Positions 7,835 to 16,358 of a stretch of DNA of 43,952 nucleotides are shown one piece after another (within the stretch, counting starts at the first letter, position 1; each line of letters starts with the position of its first letter). This DNA is from an uncultured Chromatiaceae bacterium (GTDB lineage: Bacteria > Pseudomonadota > Gammaproteobacteria > Chromatiales > Chromatiaceae): NCBI GenBank assembly GCA_937923175.1, contig CALALB010000025.1, positions 1 through 43,952 on the forward strand. The letters run 5' to 3'. Both the position numbers and the translations under genes were made by a program. The notes below the pieces were generated by a model. That model was not told the DNA's origin. It ran no database searches and worked only from the letters and a program-made list of their open reading frames with translations.

Positions 7835-9727
7835 CTAGGGCCGAAACTTACCGCCGGGTGCCGACCCGAACGGATTTCCCTTGGCAGGATGTAACCTGCG
7901 CTCCGCGGCATAGTCTCGGCGCGAACGCGCAAAGCCCCCTTGGCCCCGAGATTCCTCTGGATCAGGGTCTCCGAACCGATGCTCGGTTCGGGCGGTGAAT
8001 GGCTTGATGCGCAAGGGCTGACCGCGCACATAGACGCGTTTGAGATGCTGCAGAATCTCGCGCGGCATACCGGCTGGCAGGGCTACGATTGAATGATCCT
8101 CGTGGATATCGATGCGGCCGATATAGCGCCCATCGAGACCAGATTCGTTCGCGATGGCCCCAACGATCTCGCGCGGGGTCACACCATGCTGACGCCCCAC
8201 CTCGATCCGATAAGGGACAAGATCGGCCTCCTGGTGTCGTTCCGGACGGGGACGGCGGTCTTGGCCAAAACTCCCTGACTGGCGCGGTCGCTCGCTCCAA
8301 TCCCGATCATCATGATGTTTCGAGACGCGTTCTCGCTGGCGCTGCCGAGATTCAGGGATAGCCGGGGCGCGCTGAGTCCCACGCACAGGACGCGGCAGGT
8401 CTTCCTGGATATTGAGCGGCCGCTCGCGTTGATTGAGATAGGCGAGCGCAGCGGCGATATCCAGGGTCTCGATCTCTTGCTCCTGGTTGATCCGCGCCAG
8501 AAGTCGATAGAAAAAATCCAGGTCCTGTTCGAGCAATGTCTTGCGGACCTCGGCGATGAAACGGTCGATGCGCGATTCACTCAGCGCTGCCGCTGAGGGG
8601 AGCTCCATGGGAGGAATACGCCGGCGGATACTGCGCTCGATCGAACGCAACAGATTGCGCTCGCGCGGCTCAACCAAGAGGATCGCCCGCCCGCTGCGCC
8701 CGGCGCGCCCGGTACGCCCGATCCGATGGACATAGGCAGCCGGATCGGTCGGGATGTCATAGTTGATGACATGGGTGATGCGCTCCACATCCAGGCCGCG
8801 CGCTGCCACATCGGTCGCCACCAAGACATCGATCTGACCCTGTTTGAGCCGTTCGATCGTGCGCTCGCGCAATTCCTGATTCATGTCGCCATTCAATGGC
8901 TCGGCGGCAAACCCATGCGCCTTGAGGAGATCGGCAAGTTCCAATGTCGCATTCTTGGTACGCACAAAGATCAGCAGCCCTTCAAAGGGCTCAAGCTCCA
9001 TGATGCGGGTAAGCGCATCGAGCTTATGGGGACGGGTCACGATGCAATGCTGCTGCTCAATGGTCTCGACCGTTTCGGATTCGGCAGCGATCTTGACCTC
9101 GACTGGATCAACCAGCCGCTGTTGGGCAACGCGCCGGATCTCCGGCGGCATGGTGGCCGAAAACAAGGCGACCTGACGCCCCGCGGGGATCTGCTCGAAG
9201 ATCCAGTCAATATCCTCGGCAAAGCCCATGTTGAGCATCTCGTCGGCTTCATCCAATACCAGGGTGCGGAGCCCCTCGAGATTCAGGGTCCCGCGCCGGA
9301 TATGATCCATCACGCGCCCGGGTGTGCCGACGATGACCTGGGGATGGCGTTTCAGTTGGGCGAGCTGATGGCCATAGCCTTGCCCGCCGTAGATCGGCAA
9401 GACATAAAAACCCTTTAAGCCGGTGGCATAGCGTTGAAAGGCCTCGGCAACCTGTAGGGCCAGCTCGCGGGTCGGGGTCAGGACCAGCACCTGAGGGCGC
9501 GTCAGATTGAGATCGAGGCGGTCGAGTAGAGGCAGGGCAAAGGCAGCGGTCTTCCCCGTGCCGGTTTGGGCCTGACCGAGGAGGTCGCGTCCTGCCAACA
9601 GATGGGGGATACACTGGCTTTGGATCGCGGTTGGCGACTCATAACCGAGCTTGCGCACGGTTTCAACGATGATGGGCGACAGACCGAGCGCCTCGAAACC
9701 AGCGCTCGTTTCAACTAGGGTGTCCAT
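7835..9727 (-). CDS. deaD: DEAD-box ATP-dependent RNA helicase DeaD/CsdA
   Basis: Cold-shock-type RNA helicase that unwinds structured RNA during ribosome assembly and mRNA decay. All core motifs are visible: Q motif GFEALGLS (about 10-17), Walker A AQTGTGKT (53-60), DEAD (159-162), SAT (190-192), and in the second RecA lobe DVAARGLDV and HRIGRTGR. The C-terminal part has a charged linker rich in Arg, Gln and Glu, then a DbpA/CsdA-type RNA-binding fold around YRIEVGRQHGVTPREIVGAI, and an Arg/Gly-rich tail. The 630-residue length matches CsdA better than DbpA or RhlE. It is a single-gene unit; 317 bases separate it from the divergent mrp operon, leaving room for the long 5' leader typical of deaD genes, which I infer rather than see. 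Confidence 0.95.
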   Translation of the reverse strand: MDTLVETSAGFEALGLSPIIVETVRKLGYESPTAIQSQCIPHLLAGRDLLGQAQTGTGKTAAFALPLLDRLDLNLTRPQVLVLTPTRELALQVAEAFQRYATGLKGFYVLPIYGGQGYGHQLAQLKRHPQVIVGTPGRVMDHIRRGTLNLEGLRTLVLDEADEMLNMGFAEDIDWIFEQIPAGRQVALFSATMPPEIRRVAQQRLVDPVEVKIAAESETVETIEQQHCIVTRPHKLDALTRIMELEPFEGLLIFVRTKNATLELADLLKAHGFAAEPLNGDMNQELRERTIERLKQGQIDVLVATDVAARGLDVERITHVINYDIPTDPAAYVHRIGRTGRAGRSGRAILLVEPRERNLLRSIERSIRRRIPPMELPSAAALSESRIDRFIAEVRKTLLEQDLDFFYRLLARINQEQEIETLDIAAALAYLNQRERPLNIQEDLPRPVRGTQRAPAIPESRQRQRERVSKHHDDRDWSERPRQSGSFGQDRRPRPERHQEADLVPYRIEVGRQHGVTPREIVGAIANESGLDGRYIGRIDIHEDHSIVALPAGMPREILQHLKRVYVRGQPLRIKPFTARTEHRFGDPDPEESRGQGGFARSRRDYAAERRLHPAKGNPFGSAPGGKFRP

Positions 9728-10044
9728 GATGGAGGGTTCTCGAAACGGCAGGGAAGGCGAGCCCCGGGAGTAAACTGACTCTCCAGCCCTAAGGTAGGGC
9801 CCGCGTAAAGTCGCCGAGTATCTTCGATTTCTTTTATTTAGGCAAGCAAATCAGCCAAGCATTGAGCGGCTAGACCTGGCTTGGGAGAGCGCTAGGCAGG
9901 GAGACGAGAGACCCAGAGAAGCCCCTTTAGTCAGTCAAGACCCGTGACCCCCAAGGATTTGAACGCCCATGCCTTTGGCGCCTTGCGTACTACAGATAAA
10001 GCATCTTGGGGCATATCCTGGGCCTGTGATAGAGTCTTTAGGCC
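9728..10044. other. Divergent intergenic region between deaD and the mrp operon
   Basis: These 317 bases carry no convincing coding frame. They must hold the deaD promoter (leftward) and the mrp promoter (rightward). An AT-richer patch, TCTTCGATTTCTTTTATTTA, around 9822-9841 is the most likely core-promoter zone, but I cannot assign -35 and -10 boxes with confidence. No tRNA, riboswitch fold or strong terminator was recognised. Confidence 0.4.
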
Positions 10045-12846
10045 ATGTCTTTAGCATTCGTAATCCTCTTGCCCTTATGTGGGGCGCCCCTGGCAGGCTG
10101 GCTATCGGCGTTTGGGCGGATGAAGGCTGCTTGGATAGCTGGGATCATAACCCTGGCTGCATTCCTGTGCCTTTGGCCGGCCATCCAGTCGGTCGCCGAT
10201 GGGCAGGTGGTGTTATGGCGGCTGGATTGGGTTCCGCTGCTGGGGCTTGATTTGAGCCTAAGGCTTGATGGACTCAGCCTCTTATTCGCTTGTCTCATCC
10301 TTGCGATCGGGCTCTTGATTATCCTATACGCCCGTTATTACCTGCCCGAGCGCGATGGCCTGGGGCGTTTTTACGCCTATCTGCTGTTTTTCATGGCCGC
10401 GATGCTCGGCATCGTGCTCTCTGAGAATCTGATCCTGATGCTGGTCTTTTGGGAACTGACGAGTCTCTCGTCTTTTCTCCTGATCAGCTATTCCTACCGC
10501 AAGGCCGAAAGCCGGCGGGCGGCGCGGATGGCACTAACAGTCACTGGACTCGGTGGCCTTGCCTTGCTCGGCGGAATCCTCTTGCTCGGCAGGATTTCCG
10601 GCAGTTATGAGCTTTCGGAGATCTTGGTGCACGGTGAAACAGTGCGCGCCCACCCGCTCTACACCACCTTGCTGATCCTGATTTTACTGGGGGTCTTCAC
10701 CAAGTCTGCTCAGTTTCCCTTTCATTTCTGGCTGCCTCAAGCTATGGCTGCGCCGACCCCTGTTTCGGCCTATCTGCACTCGGCGACCATGGTCAAGGCA
10801 GGGATCTTTCTCTTAGCGCGCCTGTTCCCAGTGCTGTCAGGCACGCCCATCTGGAGTTGGTGCGTCATCGGAACTGGACTCATCACCCTGCTCTTTGGCG
10901 CCTGGATTGCGCTTTTTAAGCATGACCTCAAGGGTTTGTTGGCCTATTCGACCATCAGTCACCTCGGCCTGATCAACTTGTTGCTCGGGATCGGCACCCC
11001 CTTGGCCGCGGTTGCGGCGGTCTTTCATATTTTTAATCATGCGGCCTTCAAGGCGTCGCTATTTATGGCCGCTGGGATCATCGATCATGAATGCGGGACC
11101 CGCGATATGCGCCGGATCAATGGGCTATGGCGCTATATGCCCTATACCGGCACCCTGGCGATGGTGGCAGCGGCATCGATGGCAGGTGTACCGTTATTCA
11201 ATGGTTTTCTTTCCAAAGAGATGTTTTTTGCTGAAACAGCCGATTTCGCCACTGGTTTGGATCACGGCTGGTTTTTGCCATTCCTGGTCATCATCGCTGG
11301 TGCGCTGGCAGTGGCCTATTCGCTGCGTTTCATCCACGATGTCTTTTTTAATGGTGATCCCATTGATCTGCCCCGCACACCCCATGAGCCGCCGTTTTGG
11401 ATGAAGGTGCCAGTAGCCGTATTGGTCGCTGTCTGTCTCCTGGTGGGCATCCTGCCGGAACTGACGGTCGATCCGCTCCTGCGCCTGGCAGCAACCAGCG
11501 TCCTGCAAGGTCCTTTGCCTGCATTTGACCTGGCGATCTGGCACGGTTTCGAGGTGCCATTGCTGATGAGTCTGACGGCATTGAGCAGCGGTGTGGCGCT
11601 CTACGCCTTACGCCGCCCGGTGTTTCAGCTGGCTAACCGGCTGGAAGGGCGGATCAATGCTGGCGCGATCTATGGGCAGCTGCTCGTTGAGTTGCGCGCC
11701 TTTGCCTTCTGGATTACTGACCGCCTGGATGGCGGTTCATTGCAGCGCCGGCTGACGATCGCCTTGCTCGCGACCCTCGCCTGCGGCGTCTTTGGTTTCA
11801 GTGTTACAGAGGGCCATTTCCTGAGCGGCGAGCGTACCCTCCTGCCAGTCGATGCCATTAGCTTGGTGATCACCGTGGGATTTATCTTGGTAACCCTAAC
11901 GACAGTCGGGCTGCATGGGCAGCGCTCAACGGCGCTGATCGTGGTTGGCGCCTTAGGGCTGCTGGTCTCGCTGATCTTTATCAAGTTTTCCGCGCCTGAT
12001 CTCGCCTTGACCCAGTTGGTCGTTGAACTGGTTACTCTCGTATTGCTGCTTCTAGCCTTATATTTTCTGCCTAAACAAAGTCCGACCGAATCCAGCCGGC
12101 TGCGCCTTGGGCGCGATGCCCTGATCGCAGGGGCGGCTGGTCTAGGGGTGGGGATGCTAAGCCTTGGTATCCTGACCCGGACGAGCGAAACGATCTCTGG
12201 TTATTTCCTGGCCAATAGCCTACCTGTCGGCGGAGGCGCAAATGTGGTCAATGTCATCCTGGTCGATTTCCGCGGCTTCGATACCCTGGGCGAGATCACG
12301 GTTCTAGCGCTTGCCGCCCTCGGTATCCATGCCCTACGCAAAGATCTCTATCTGCCAGGGAGGGTCAGGGACAGCCAGGGTAGGCCTTGGAACTGGGACC
12401 TGCACCCAGCGATCATGGCAACCCTCGCGCGTCTTTTGCTACCTTTGGCCCTATTGGTCGCAGTCTTTATCCTATTGCGCGGGCATCATGCGCCGGGGGG
12501 CGGCTTTATCGCTGGTCTCATCACCGCCGTAGCCCTGATCCTGCAATATCTAGCCAATGGGGTGACCTGGACCCATCAACGTCTCCTAGATAACATGCTG
12601 CCCCTGCTCGGCGGGGGTCTGTTGATCGCTGTCCTGGTCGGTCTGGCTAGCTTGGGGTTTGGCTATCCATTCCTGACCTCAGCATTTACCCATCTGCATT
12701 GGCCGCTCCTCGGCGACCTCGAGCTTGCCTCAGCGATGGCATTCGATCTGGGGGTCTATCTGGTCGTGGTGGGCGCAACCCTGTTGATCCTGATCCAGTT
12801 GGGACTGATACATCGCGCCACCCATCAGCAGAGGGGTTCTGACTGA
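10045..12846 (+). CDS. mrpA: Mrp-type Na+/H+ antiporter, fused A/B subunit
   Basis: Largest subunit of the multi-subunit Mrp (Mnh/Pha) cation/proton antiporter, related to the NuoL-type subunits of complex I. The N-terminal two thirds contain the antiporter-like channel with a conserved Glu in VFWELTSLSSFLL, the lysine-bearing TKSAQFPFHFWLPQAM helix, and the HSATMVKAGIFLL and FNHAAFKASLF segments. After further helices, the C-terminal 150 residues (from about ATLARLLLPLALLVAVF, with GHHAPGGGFIAGL) are an MrpB domain, so A and B are fused as in group 2 Pha-type systems. At 933 residues, with about 24 or more helices, the length is right for the fusion. It is followed after one base by mrpC. 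The operon probably serves pH and sodium tolerance. Confidence 0.95.
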   Translation: MSLAFVILLPLCGAPLAGWLSAFGRMKAAWIAGIITLAAFLCLWPAIQSVADGQVVLWRLDWVPLLGLDLSLRLDGLSLLFACLILAIGLLIILYARYYLPERDGLGRFYAYLLFFMAAMLGIVLSENLILMLVFWELTSLSSFLLISYSYRKAESRRAARMALTVTGLGGLALLGGILLLGRISGSYELSEILVHGETVRAHPLYTTLLILILLGVFTKSAQFPFHFWLPQAMAAPTPVSAYLHSATMVKAGIFLLARLFPVLSGTPIWSWCVIGTGLITLLFGAWIALFKHDLKGLLAYSTISHLGLINLLLGIGTPLAAVAAVFHIFNHAAFKASLFMAAGIIDHECGTRDMRRINGLWRYMPYTGTLAMVAAASMAGVPLFNGFLSKEMFFAETADFATGLDHGWFLPFLVIIAGALAVAYSLRFIHDVFFNGDPIDLPRTPHEPPFWMKVPVAVLVAVCLLVGILPELTVDPLLRLAATSVLQGPLPAFDLAIWHGFEVPLLMSLTALSSGVALYALRRPVFQLANRLEGRINAGAIYGQLLVELRAFAFWITDRLDGGSLQRRLTIALLATLACGVFGFSVTEGHFLSGERTLLPVDAISLVITVGFILVTLTTVGLHGQRSTALIVVGALGLLVSLIFIKFSAPDLALTQLVVELVTLVLLLLALYFLPKQSPTESSRLRLGRDALIAGAAGLGVGMLSLGILTRTSETISGYFLANSLPVGGGANVVNVILVDFRGFDTLGEITVLALAALGIHALRKDLYLPGRVRDSQGRPWNWDLHPAIMATLARLLLPLALLVAVFILLRGHHAPGGGFIAGLITAVALILQYLANGVTWTHQRLLDNMLPLLGGGLLIAVLVGLASLGFGYPFLTSAFTHLHWPLLGDLELASAMAFDLGVYLVVVGATLLILIQLGLIHRATHQQRGSD

Positions 12847-12847
12847 G

Positions 12848-13189
12848 ATGGAGGTCCTCTTAAGCCTCATCATCGGCGTGCTGACCGCAGGCGGGGTATA
12901 TCTGCTCCTGCGCCCCCGGACCTTTTCAGTCATCTTGGGTTTGGCGCTTTTAAGCTATGCGGTCAATCTGTTTCTATTTGCCAGCGGCCGCCTGGCCTTG
13001 CAAGCCCCCCCGATCATCGATCCGGCGGCAAACCAATACACTGACCCCCTCCCCCAGGCCCTGGTGCTCACCGCTATCGTGATCGGTTTTGCCATGACTG
13101 GGTTCGTCGTCATGCTGGCACTCAAGGCCTATGCCAAGCTAAACAGCGATCAGGTCGACGGCCGCGACCTGCCTGACCCAAAGCGATGA
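12848..13189 (+). CDS. mrpC: Mrp Na+/H+ antiporter subunit C
   Basis: Small membrane subunit related to NuoK of complex I. The 113 residues form three predicted helices: LLSLIIGVLTAGGVYLLL, FSVILGLALLSYAVNLFLF, and the late LTAIVIGFAMTGFVVMLALKAY with the family's PLPQALVLTAIVI motif. Its stop overlaps the start of mrpD by four bases (ATGA at 13186-13189), so C and D are translationally coupled. Confidence 0.95.
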   Translation: MEVLLSLIIGVLTAGGVYLLLRPRTFSVILGLALLSYAVNLFLFASGRLALQAPPIIDPAANQYTDPLPQALVLTAIVIGFAMTGFVVMLALKAYAKLNSDQVDGRDLPDPKR

Positions 13190-14697
13190 ACCATCTTGTC
13201 ATCGCCCCCGTGCTGATGCCGCTTGTAACCGGGATCATCCTGGTCCTGGGGGGAGGGATCCTGAGTCTCTCGGCATGCCGCGCCCTGGGTCTTGCTGCAG
13301 TCTGGGTACAGATTCTGCTTGCCGTCGAGCTCTGGCAGCTGATTAAAGACGGTTCGGTACTTGTCTATCATCTCGGCAACTGGCCTCCCCCCTGGGGGAT
13401 CGTGCTGGTGGCCGATCGTTTGGCAGTCTGGATGCTCATCCTGACTGCGGTGTTAGCGTTGTTCGCCTTGCTTCAGGCGAGCCAGGGGGTAGATCGCGCA
13501 GGGCGCCATTTCCAAGCGCTGTTCCAATGGCAGCTGTTTGGTCTCAACGGCGCCTTCTTGACCGGTGATCTATTCAACCTTTTCGTCTTTTTTGAGATTT
13601 TGCTCTTGGCCTCCTATGCCTTGTTGGTGCATGGCGGTGGGGCCGAGCGGGTGCGAGCAGGGCTACAGTTCACGGTCATCAACCTGGTCGGCTCGACCCT
13701 GTTTCTATTTGCCGCCGGTACCCTTTATGGGCTCATCGGGACGCTCAATCTGGCAGATTTAGCCGTGCGCATCTCCCAAGCAGCACCCGAGGATTTAGGG
13801 CTCATCGGGGTGGCTTCATGCCTGCTATTTGCGGTATTCGCCCTCAAGGCGGCCCTGGCCCCCTGGCATCTTTGGCTACCCTCGGCCTATGCTGCGGCCG
13901 CTGCTCCTGTCGCTGCGCTCTTTGCCATCATGACCAAGGTGGGGGTCTATGCCCTATTGCGCATGCAGAGCCTGTTTTTCGCTGGTACCAGCCCGCTCAG
14001 CGGTCTGTATGGGGGCCTGCTGTTAACCCTGGGATTGGCAACGCTTCTTCTGGGCGCAGTCGGTGCGCTGGCGGCAACCGCTTTACGCCAGCAGATCGCC
14101 CAACTGGTCGTGGCCTCGAGCGGTCTGATCTTGGTGGCCTTCAGTCTTGAAACTAAGACCGGTATCGCCTCTGGGCTGTATTATTTGACCCACAGCACCC
14201 TGGCAGTTGCGGCCTTTTTCCTGTTGGCCGAATCGATCGCGCGGGGCCGAGCAAGGTTTGCCGATTGGTTGATTGCCGGAACCCTGCCAAAGCAGGCGGG
14301 AGTGCTTGGGGCGTCCTTTTTCCTGATTGCGCTGTCGATCGCTGGGCTGCCGCCGCTGTCTGGATTCATCGGCAAATTGGCGCTCTTACAGGCGGCACTC
14401 GCTAGTCCCCATTGGCCCTGGATTCTAGGGGTGGTGTTGGTCAGCAGTCTGATCTTGATCCTGGCATTGGTCCGCTCGGGGAGTTTGCTCTTTTTAAATG
14501 TCCAGTCTACCGGTCGCAGCGCCCTCCCGCCTCGCCACAAGCGCGACTCCCTTTGGCCAGCCTTTGGTCTCATCAGCCTGGGTCTGGCACTCACCTTAGG
14601 CGCGGCATCTATTTTGGAGCTGGGTCTAATGACTGCCGAACAGCTGCTTGCGCCAGGGGTTTATATCCAGGCAGTCTTGCCGCGGGTTGGATCATGA
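13186..14697 (+). CDS. mrpD: Mrp Na+/H+ antiporter subunit D
   Basis: Second antiporter-like subunit, homologous to NuoM/NuoN-type channels. Of the 503 residues most lie in membrane helices. Diagnostic segments are FEILLLASYALLVHGG with the conserved Glu, ALKAALAPWHLWLPSAYAAA with the helix-breaking Lys, a KVGVYALLR helix, and LPPLSGFIGKLALLQ. The length matches the family. It overlaps both neighbours by four bases, mrpC at the start and mrpE at the end. Confidence 0.95.
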   Translation: MNHLVIAPVLMPLVTGIILVLGGGILSLSACRALGLAAVWVQILLAVELWQLIKDGSVLVYHLGNWPPPWGIVLVADRLAVWMLILTAVLALFALLQASQGVDRAGRHFQALFQWQLFGLNGAFLTGDLFNLFVFFEILLLASYALLVHGGGAERVRAGLQFTVINLVGSTLFLFAAGTLYGLIGTLNLADLAVRISQAAPEDLGLIGVASCLLFAVFALKAALAPWHLWLPSAYAAAAAPVAALFAIMTKVGVYALLRMQSLFFAGTSPLSGLYGGLLLTLGLATLLLGAVGALAATALRQQIAQLVVASSGLILVAFSLETKTGIASGLYYLTHSTLAVAAFFLLAESIARGRARFADWLIAGTLPKQAGVLGASFFLIALSIAGLPPLSGFIGKLALLQAALASPHWPWILGVVLVSSLILILALVRSGSLLFLNVQSTGRSALPPRHKRDSLWPAFGLISLGLALTLGAASILELGLMTAEQLLAPGVYIQAVLPRVGS

Positions 14698-15185
14698 GCC
14701 GCTCGCTGCCCCACCCCCTCCTGACCCTATTTCTCGTCCTGCTCTGGGTTCTGCTCACCAATAGCCCGACCCCGGGTCAGTTGGCGTTTGGGTTGCTGCT
14801 CGGTTGGTTGATCCCCCTGTTGACCAGGCGCTTTTGGCCGGAACGCACGATCATCCGCCATCCGCTCGTCTTGCTGCGCTTCCTGCTGATCCTTTGCTAT
14901 GACATCCTGGTCGCCAATCTCCAGGTCGCCCGGCTGATCATCCGCGGTCCCAAGCATATCCAGCCAGCATTCGTCGTAGTACCGCTGGAGGTGCGTTCGG
15001 AGATCGGCATCAGTCTTCTGGCCAATACTATTTCCATGACCCCTGGAACCGTGTCCTCCTGGTTAAGCCCTGACCGGAGTTTTTTGGTCGTACATGGCCT
15101 GGATGTCCCTGACCCGGATGCCCTGGTGAGCGCGATCAAAAAACGCTATGAGGCACCACTGCGCAAGGTTTTCGAATCATGCTGA
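14694..15185 (+). CDS. mrpE: Mrp Na+/H+ antiporter subunit E
   Basis: A 163-residue membrane subunit with two N-terminal helices and a cytoplasmic C-terminal part. Visible family signatures are FGLLLGWLIPLLTRRFWP, CYDILVANLQVARLI, and TISMTPGTVSSWLSPD, the last close to invariant in MrpE. I chose ATG 14694, which overlaps the mrpD stop as ATGA; the frame is open further upstream to 14412, but that part is antisense-like shadow inside mrpD. The end overlaps mrpF by seven bases. Confidence 0.93.
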   Translation: MSRSLPHPLLTLFLVLLWVLLTNSPTPGQLAFGLLLGWLIPLLTRRFWPERTIIRHPLVLLRFLLILCYDILVANLQVARLIIRGPKHIQPAFVVVPLEVRSEIGISLLANTISMTPGTVSSWLSPDRSFLVVHGLDVPDPDALVSAIKKRYEAPLRKVFESC

Positions 15186-15448
15186 ATCTTGCTACTACCA
15201 TCGCCTTTGCCTTAGTGGCCGGCGCCATTGCCCTGACCCTTTGGCGTCTGCTGACCGGACCCACCATACCCGATCGCATCCTAGCGCTCGATACCCTCTA
15301 TGTGAACGCCATCGCCCTATTGGTCCTATTGGGTATTCATTTGGATTCGGCCCTCTATTTCGAAGCAGCGCTGCTCATCGCGATGATGGGTTTTGTCGGG
15401 ACGGTGGCGCTCTGCAAATATCTCTTGCGCGGCGACATTATCGAGTAA
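15179..15448 (+). CDS. mrpF: Mrp Na+/H+ antiporter subunit F
   Basis: An 89-residue, three-helix subunit. The family pattern is present: LLTGPTIPDRILALDTLYVN between helices one and two, and EAALLIAMMGFVGTVALCKYLLRGDIIE at the C-terminus. It overlaps the end of mrpE by seven bases and shares one base with the start of mrpG (TAATG), consistent with coupled translation of the whole operon. Confidence 0.94.
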   Translation: MLNLATTIAFALVAGAIALTLWRLLTGPTIPDRILALDTLYVNAIALLVLLGIHLDSALYFEAALLIAMMGFVGTVALCKYLLRGDIIE

Positions 15449-15804
15449 TGGGGATGTTTGACTACCTGCTAGCGGCCCTCGTTGTGATCGGGGGAGTCTT
15501 TACCTTCATCGGGACGGTCGGTCTGGTGCGGATGCCGGATTTTTACACCCGTCTCCATGGGCCGACCAAGGCTACGACCCTGGGTGTAGGAAGCCTTTTG
15601 ATCGCCTCGGTGATCCATTTCAGCGCCTCAGCGGGCCTGAGCCTCCATGAGGTGCTAGTGACCTTGTTCCTCTTCATTACCGCGCCCGTGAGCGCCCATT
15701 TGCTCTCCAAGGCGGCACTGCATCTAGGTATCCCGTCTATCAGCAAGCCGCCCCCCGTGATCACCGAGATAGAACCCCGAGACAGCCGAGACATAATCCC
15801 TTAA
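15448..15804 (+). CDS. mrpG: Mrp Na+/H+ antiporter subunit G
   Basis: Last subunit of the antiporter, 118 residues and three helices. It shows the MrpG consensus GTVGLVRMPDFYTRLHGPTK followed by TTLGVGSLLIASVIHF and LFLFITAPVSAHLLSKAAL. ATG 15448 overlaps the mrpF stop codon. The C-terminal 30 residues (PPPVITEIEPRD onward) are a polar extension. Its stop overlaps the convergent moaE stop by four bases. Confidence 0.93.
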   Translation: MGMFDYLLAALVVIGGVFTFIGTVGLVRMPDFYTRLHGPTKATTLGVGSLLIASVIHFSASAGLSLHEVLVTLFLFITAPVSAHLLSKAALHLGIPSISKPPPVITEIEPRDSRDIIP

Positions 15805-16256
15805 CCCGACCAGCGTTGGGCGGCCTGTTCATCGGTGAGACGCGCCTCGACCCAATGCTCGCCCTGGTGGGTGAGCTCCTTTTTCCAAAAGGGCGCGCGG
15901 GTCTTGAGGGCATCGATCAGGAACTCGCAGGCCCGAAAGGCCGCTGCCCGATGCTGGCTGGCAACCCCCACGAAGACGATGGGATCACCGGGTGTCAGCC
16001 ATCCCACCCGGTGCACGATCCGAACCCCCTCGATCGGCCAGCGCGCCTTGGCCTCATCCACCAGGGCAGCAAGCGCCCGCTCGGTCATGCCTGGATAGTG
16101 CTCGAGCAACATCCGCTCGACCGCTAGGCCGTCGTTGCGGTCGCGCATGAAACCGACGAAGCTGACCAACGCGCCCACCTGGGTCTGAGCGCGATACAGC
16201 GCTGACTGCTCGTCCTGAATATCAAAAGGTTCGGTTTGGATGCAGAACTCTTGCAT
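15801..16256 (-). CDS. moaE: Molybdopterin synthase catalytic subunit MoaE
   Basis: Large subunit of molybdopterin synthase, which with thiocarboxylated MoaD inserts the dithiolene sulfurs into precursor Z during molybdenum cofactor synthesis. Family features: ALVSFVGFMRDRNDG, MLLEHYPGMTERALAAL, VHRVGWLTPGDPIVFVGVAS, HRAAAFRACEFLIDALK and PFWKKE with the catalytic lysines. ATG 16256 is preferred because GAGGAG lies six bases upstream, although an in-frame ATG occurs at 16277; the shorter form gives 151 residues, normal for MoaE. No moaA, moaC or moaD is adjacent, so it stands apart from the rest of the pathway. Confidence 0.95.
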   Translation of the reverse strand: MQEFCIQTEPFDIQDEQSALYRAQTQVGALVSFVGFMRDRNDGLAVERMLLEHYPGMTERALAALVDEAKARWPIEGVRIVHRVGWLTPGDPIVFVGVASQHRAAAFRACEFLIDALKTRAPFWKKELTHQGEHWVEARLTDEQAAQRWSG

Positions 16257-16358
16257 GCTCGGCTCCTCAAGATCCATGTCTGTTTTTTCTCAACCAGCCG
16301 CCTGCCGATCGTCTAAGCTTTCACCTCAAGATAGCAGATGCTGAGGTTTAGGTAAGCA

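Noticed and set aside
8726-9418. 230-codon plus-strand frame opposite deaD
   Set aside because: It is a shadow of the strongly conserved deaD frame and has no recognisable motif.
14412-14693. Longer N-terminus for MrpE
   Set aside because: The extension lies wholly inside mrpD and does not look like membrane protein; ATG 14694 overlaps the mrpD stop as expected.
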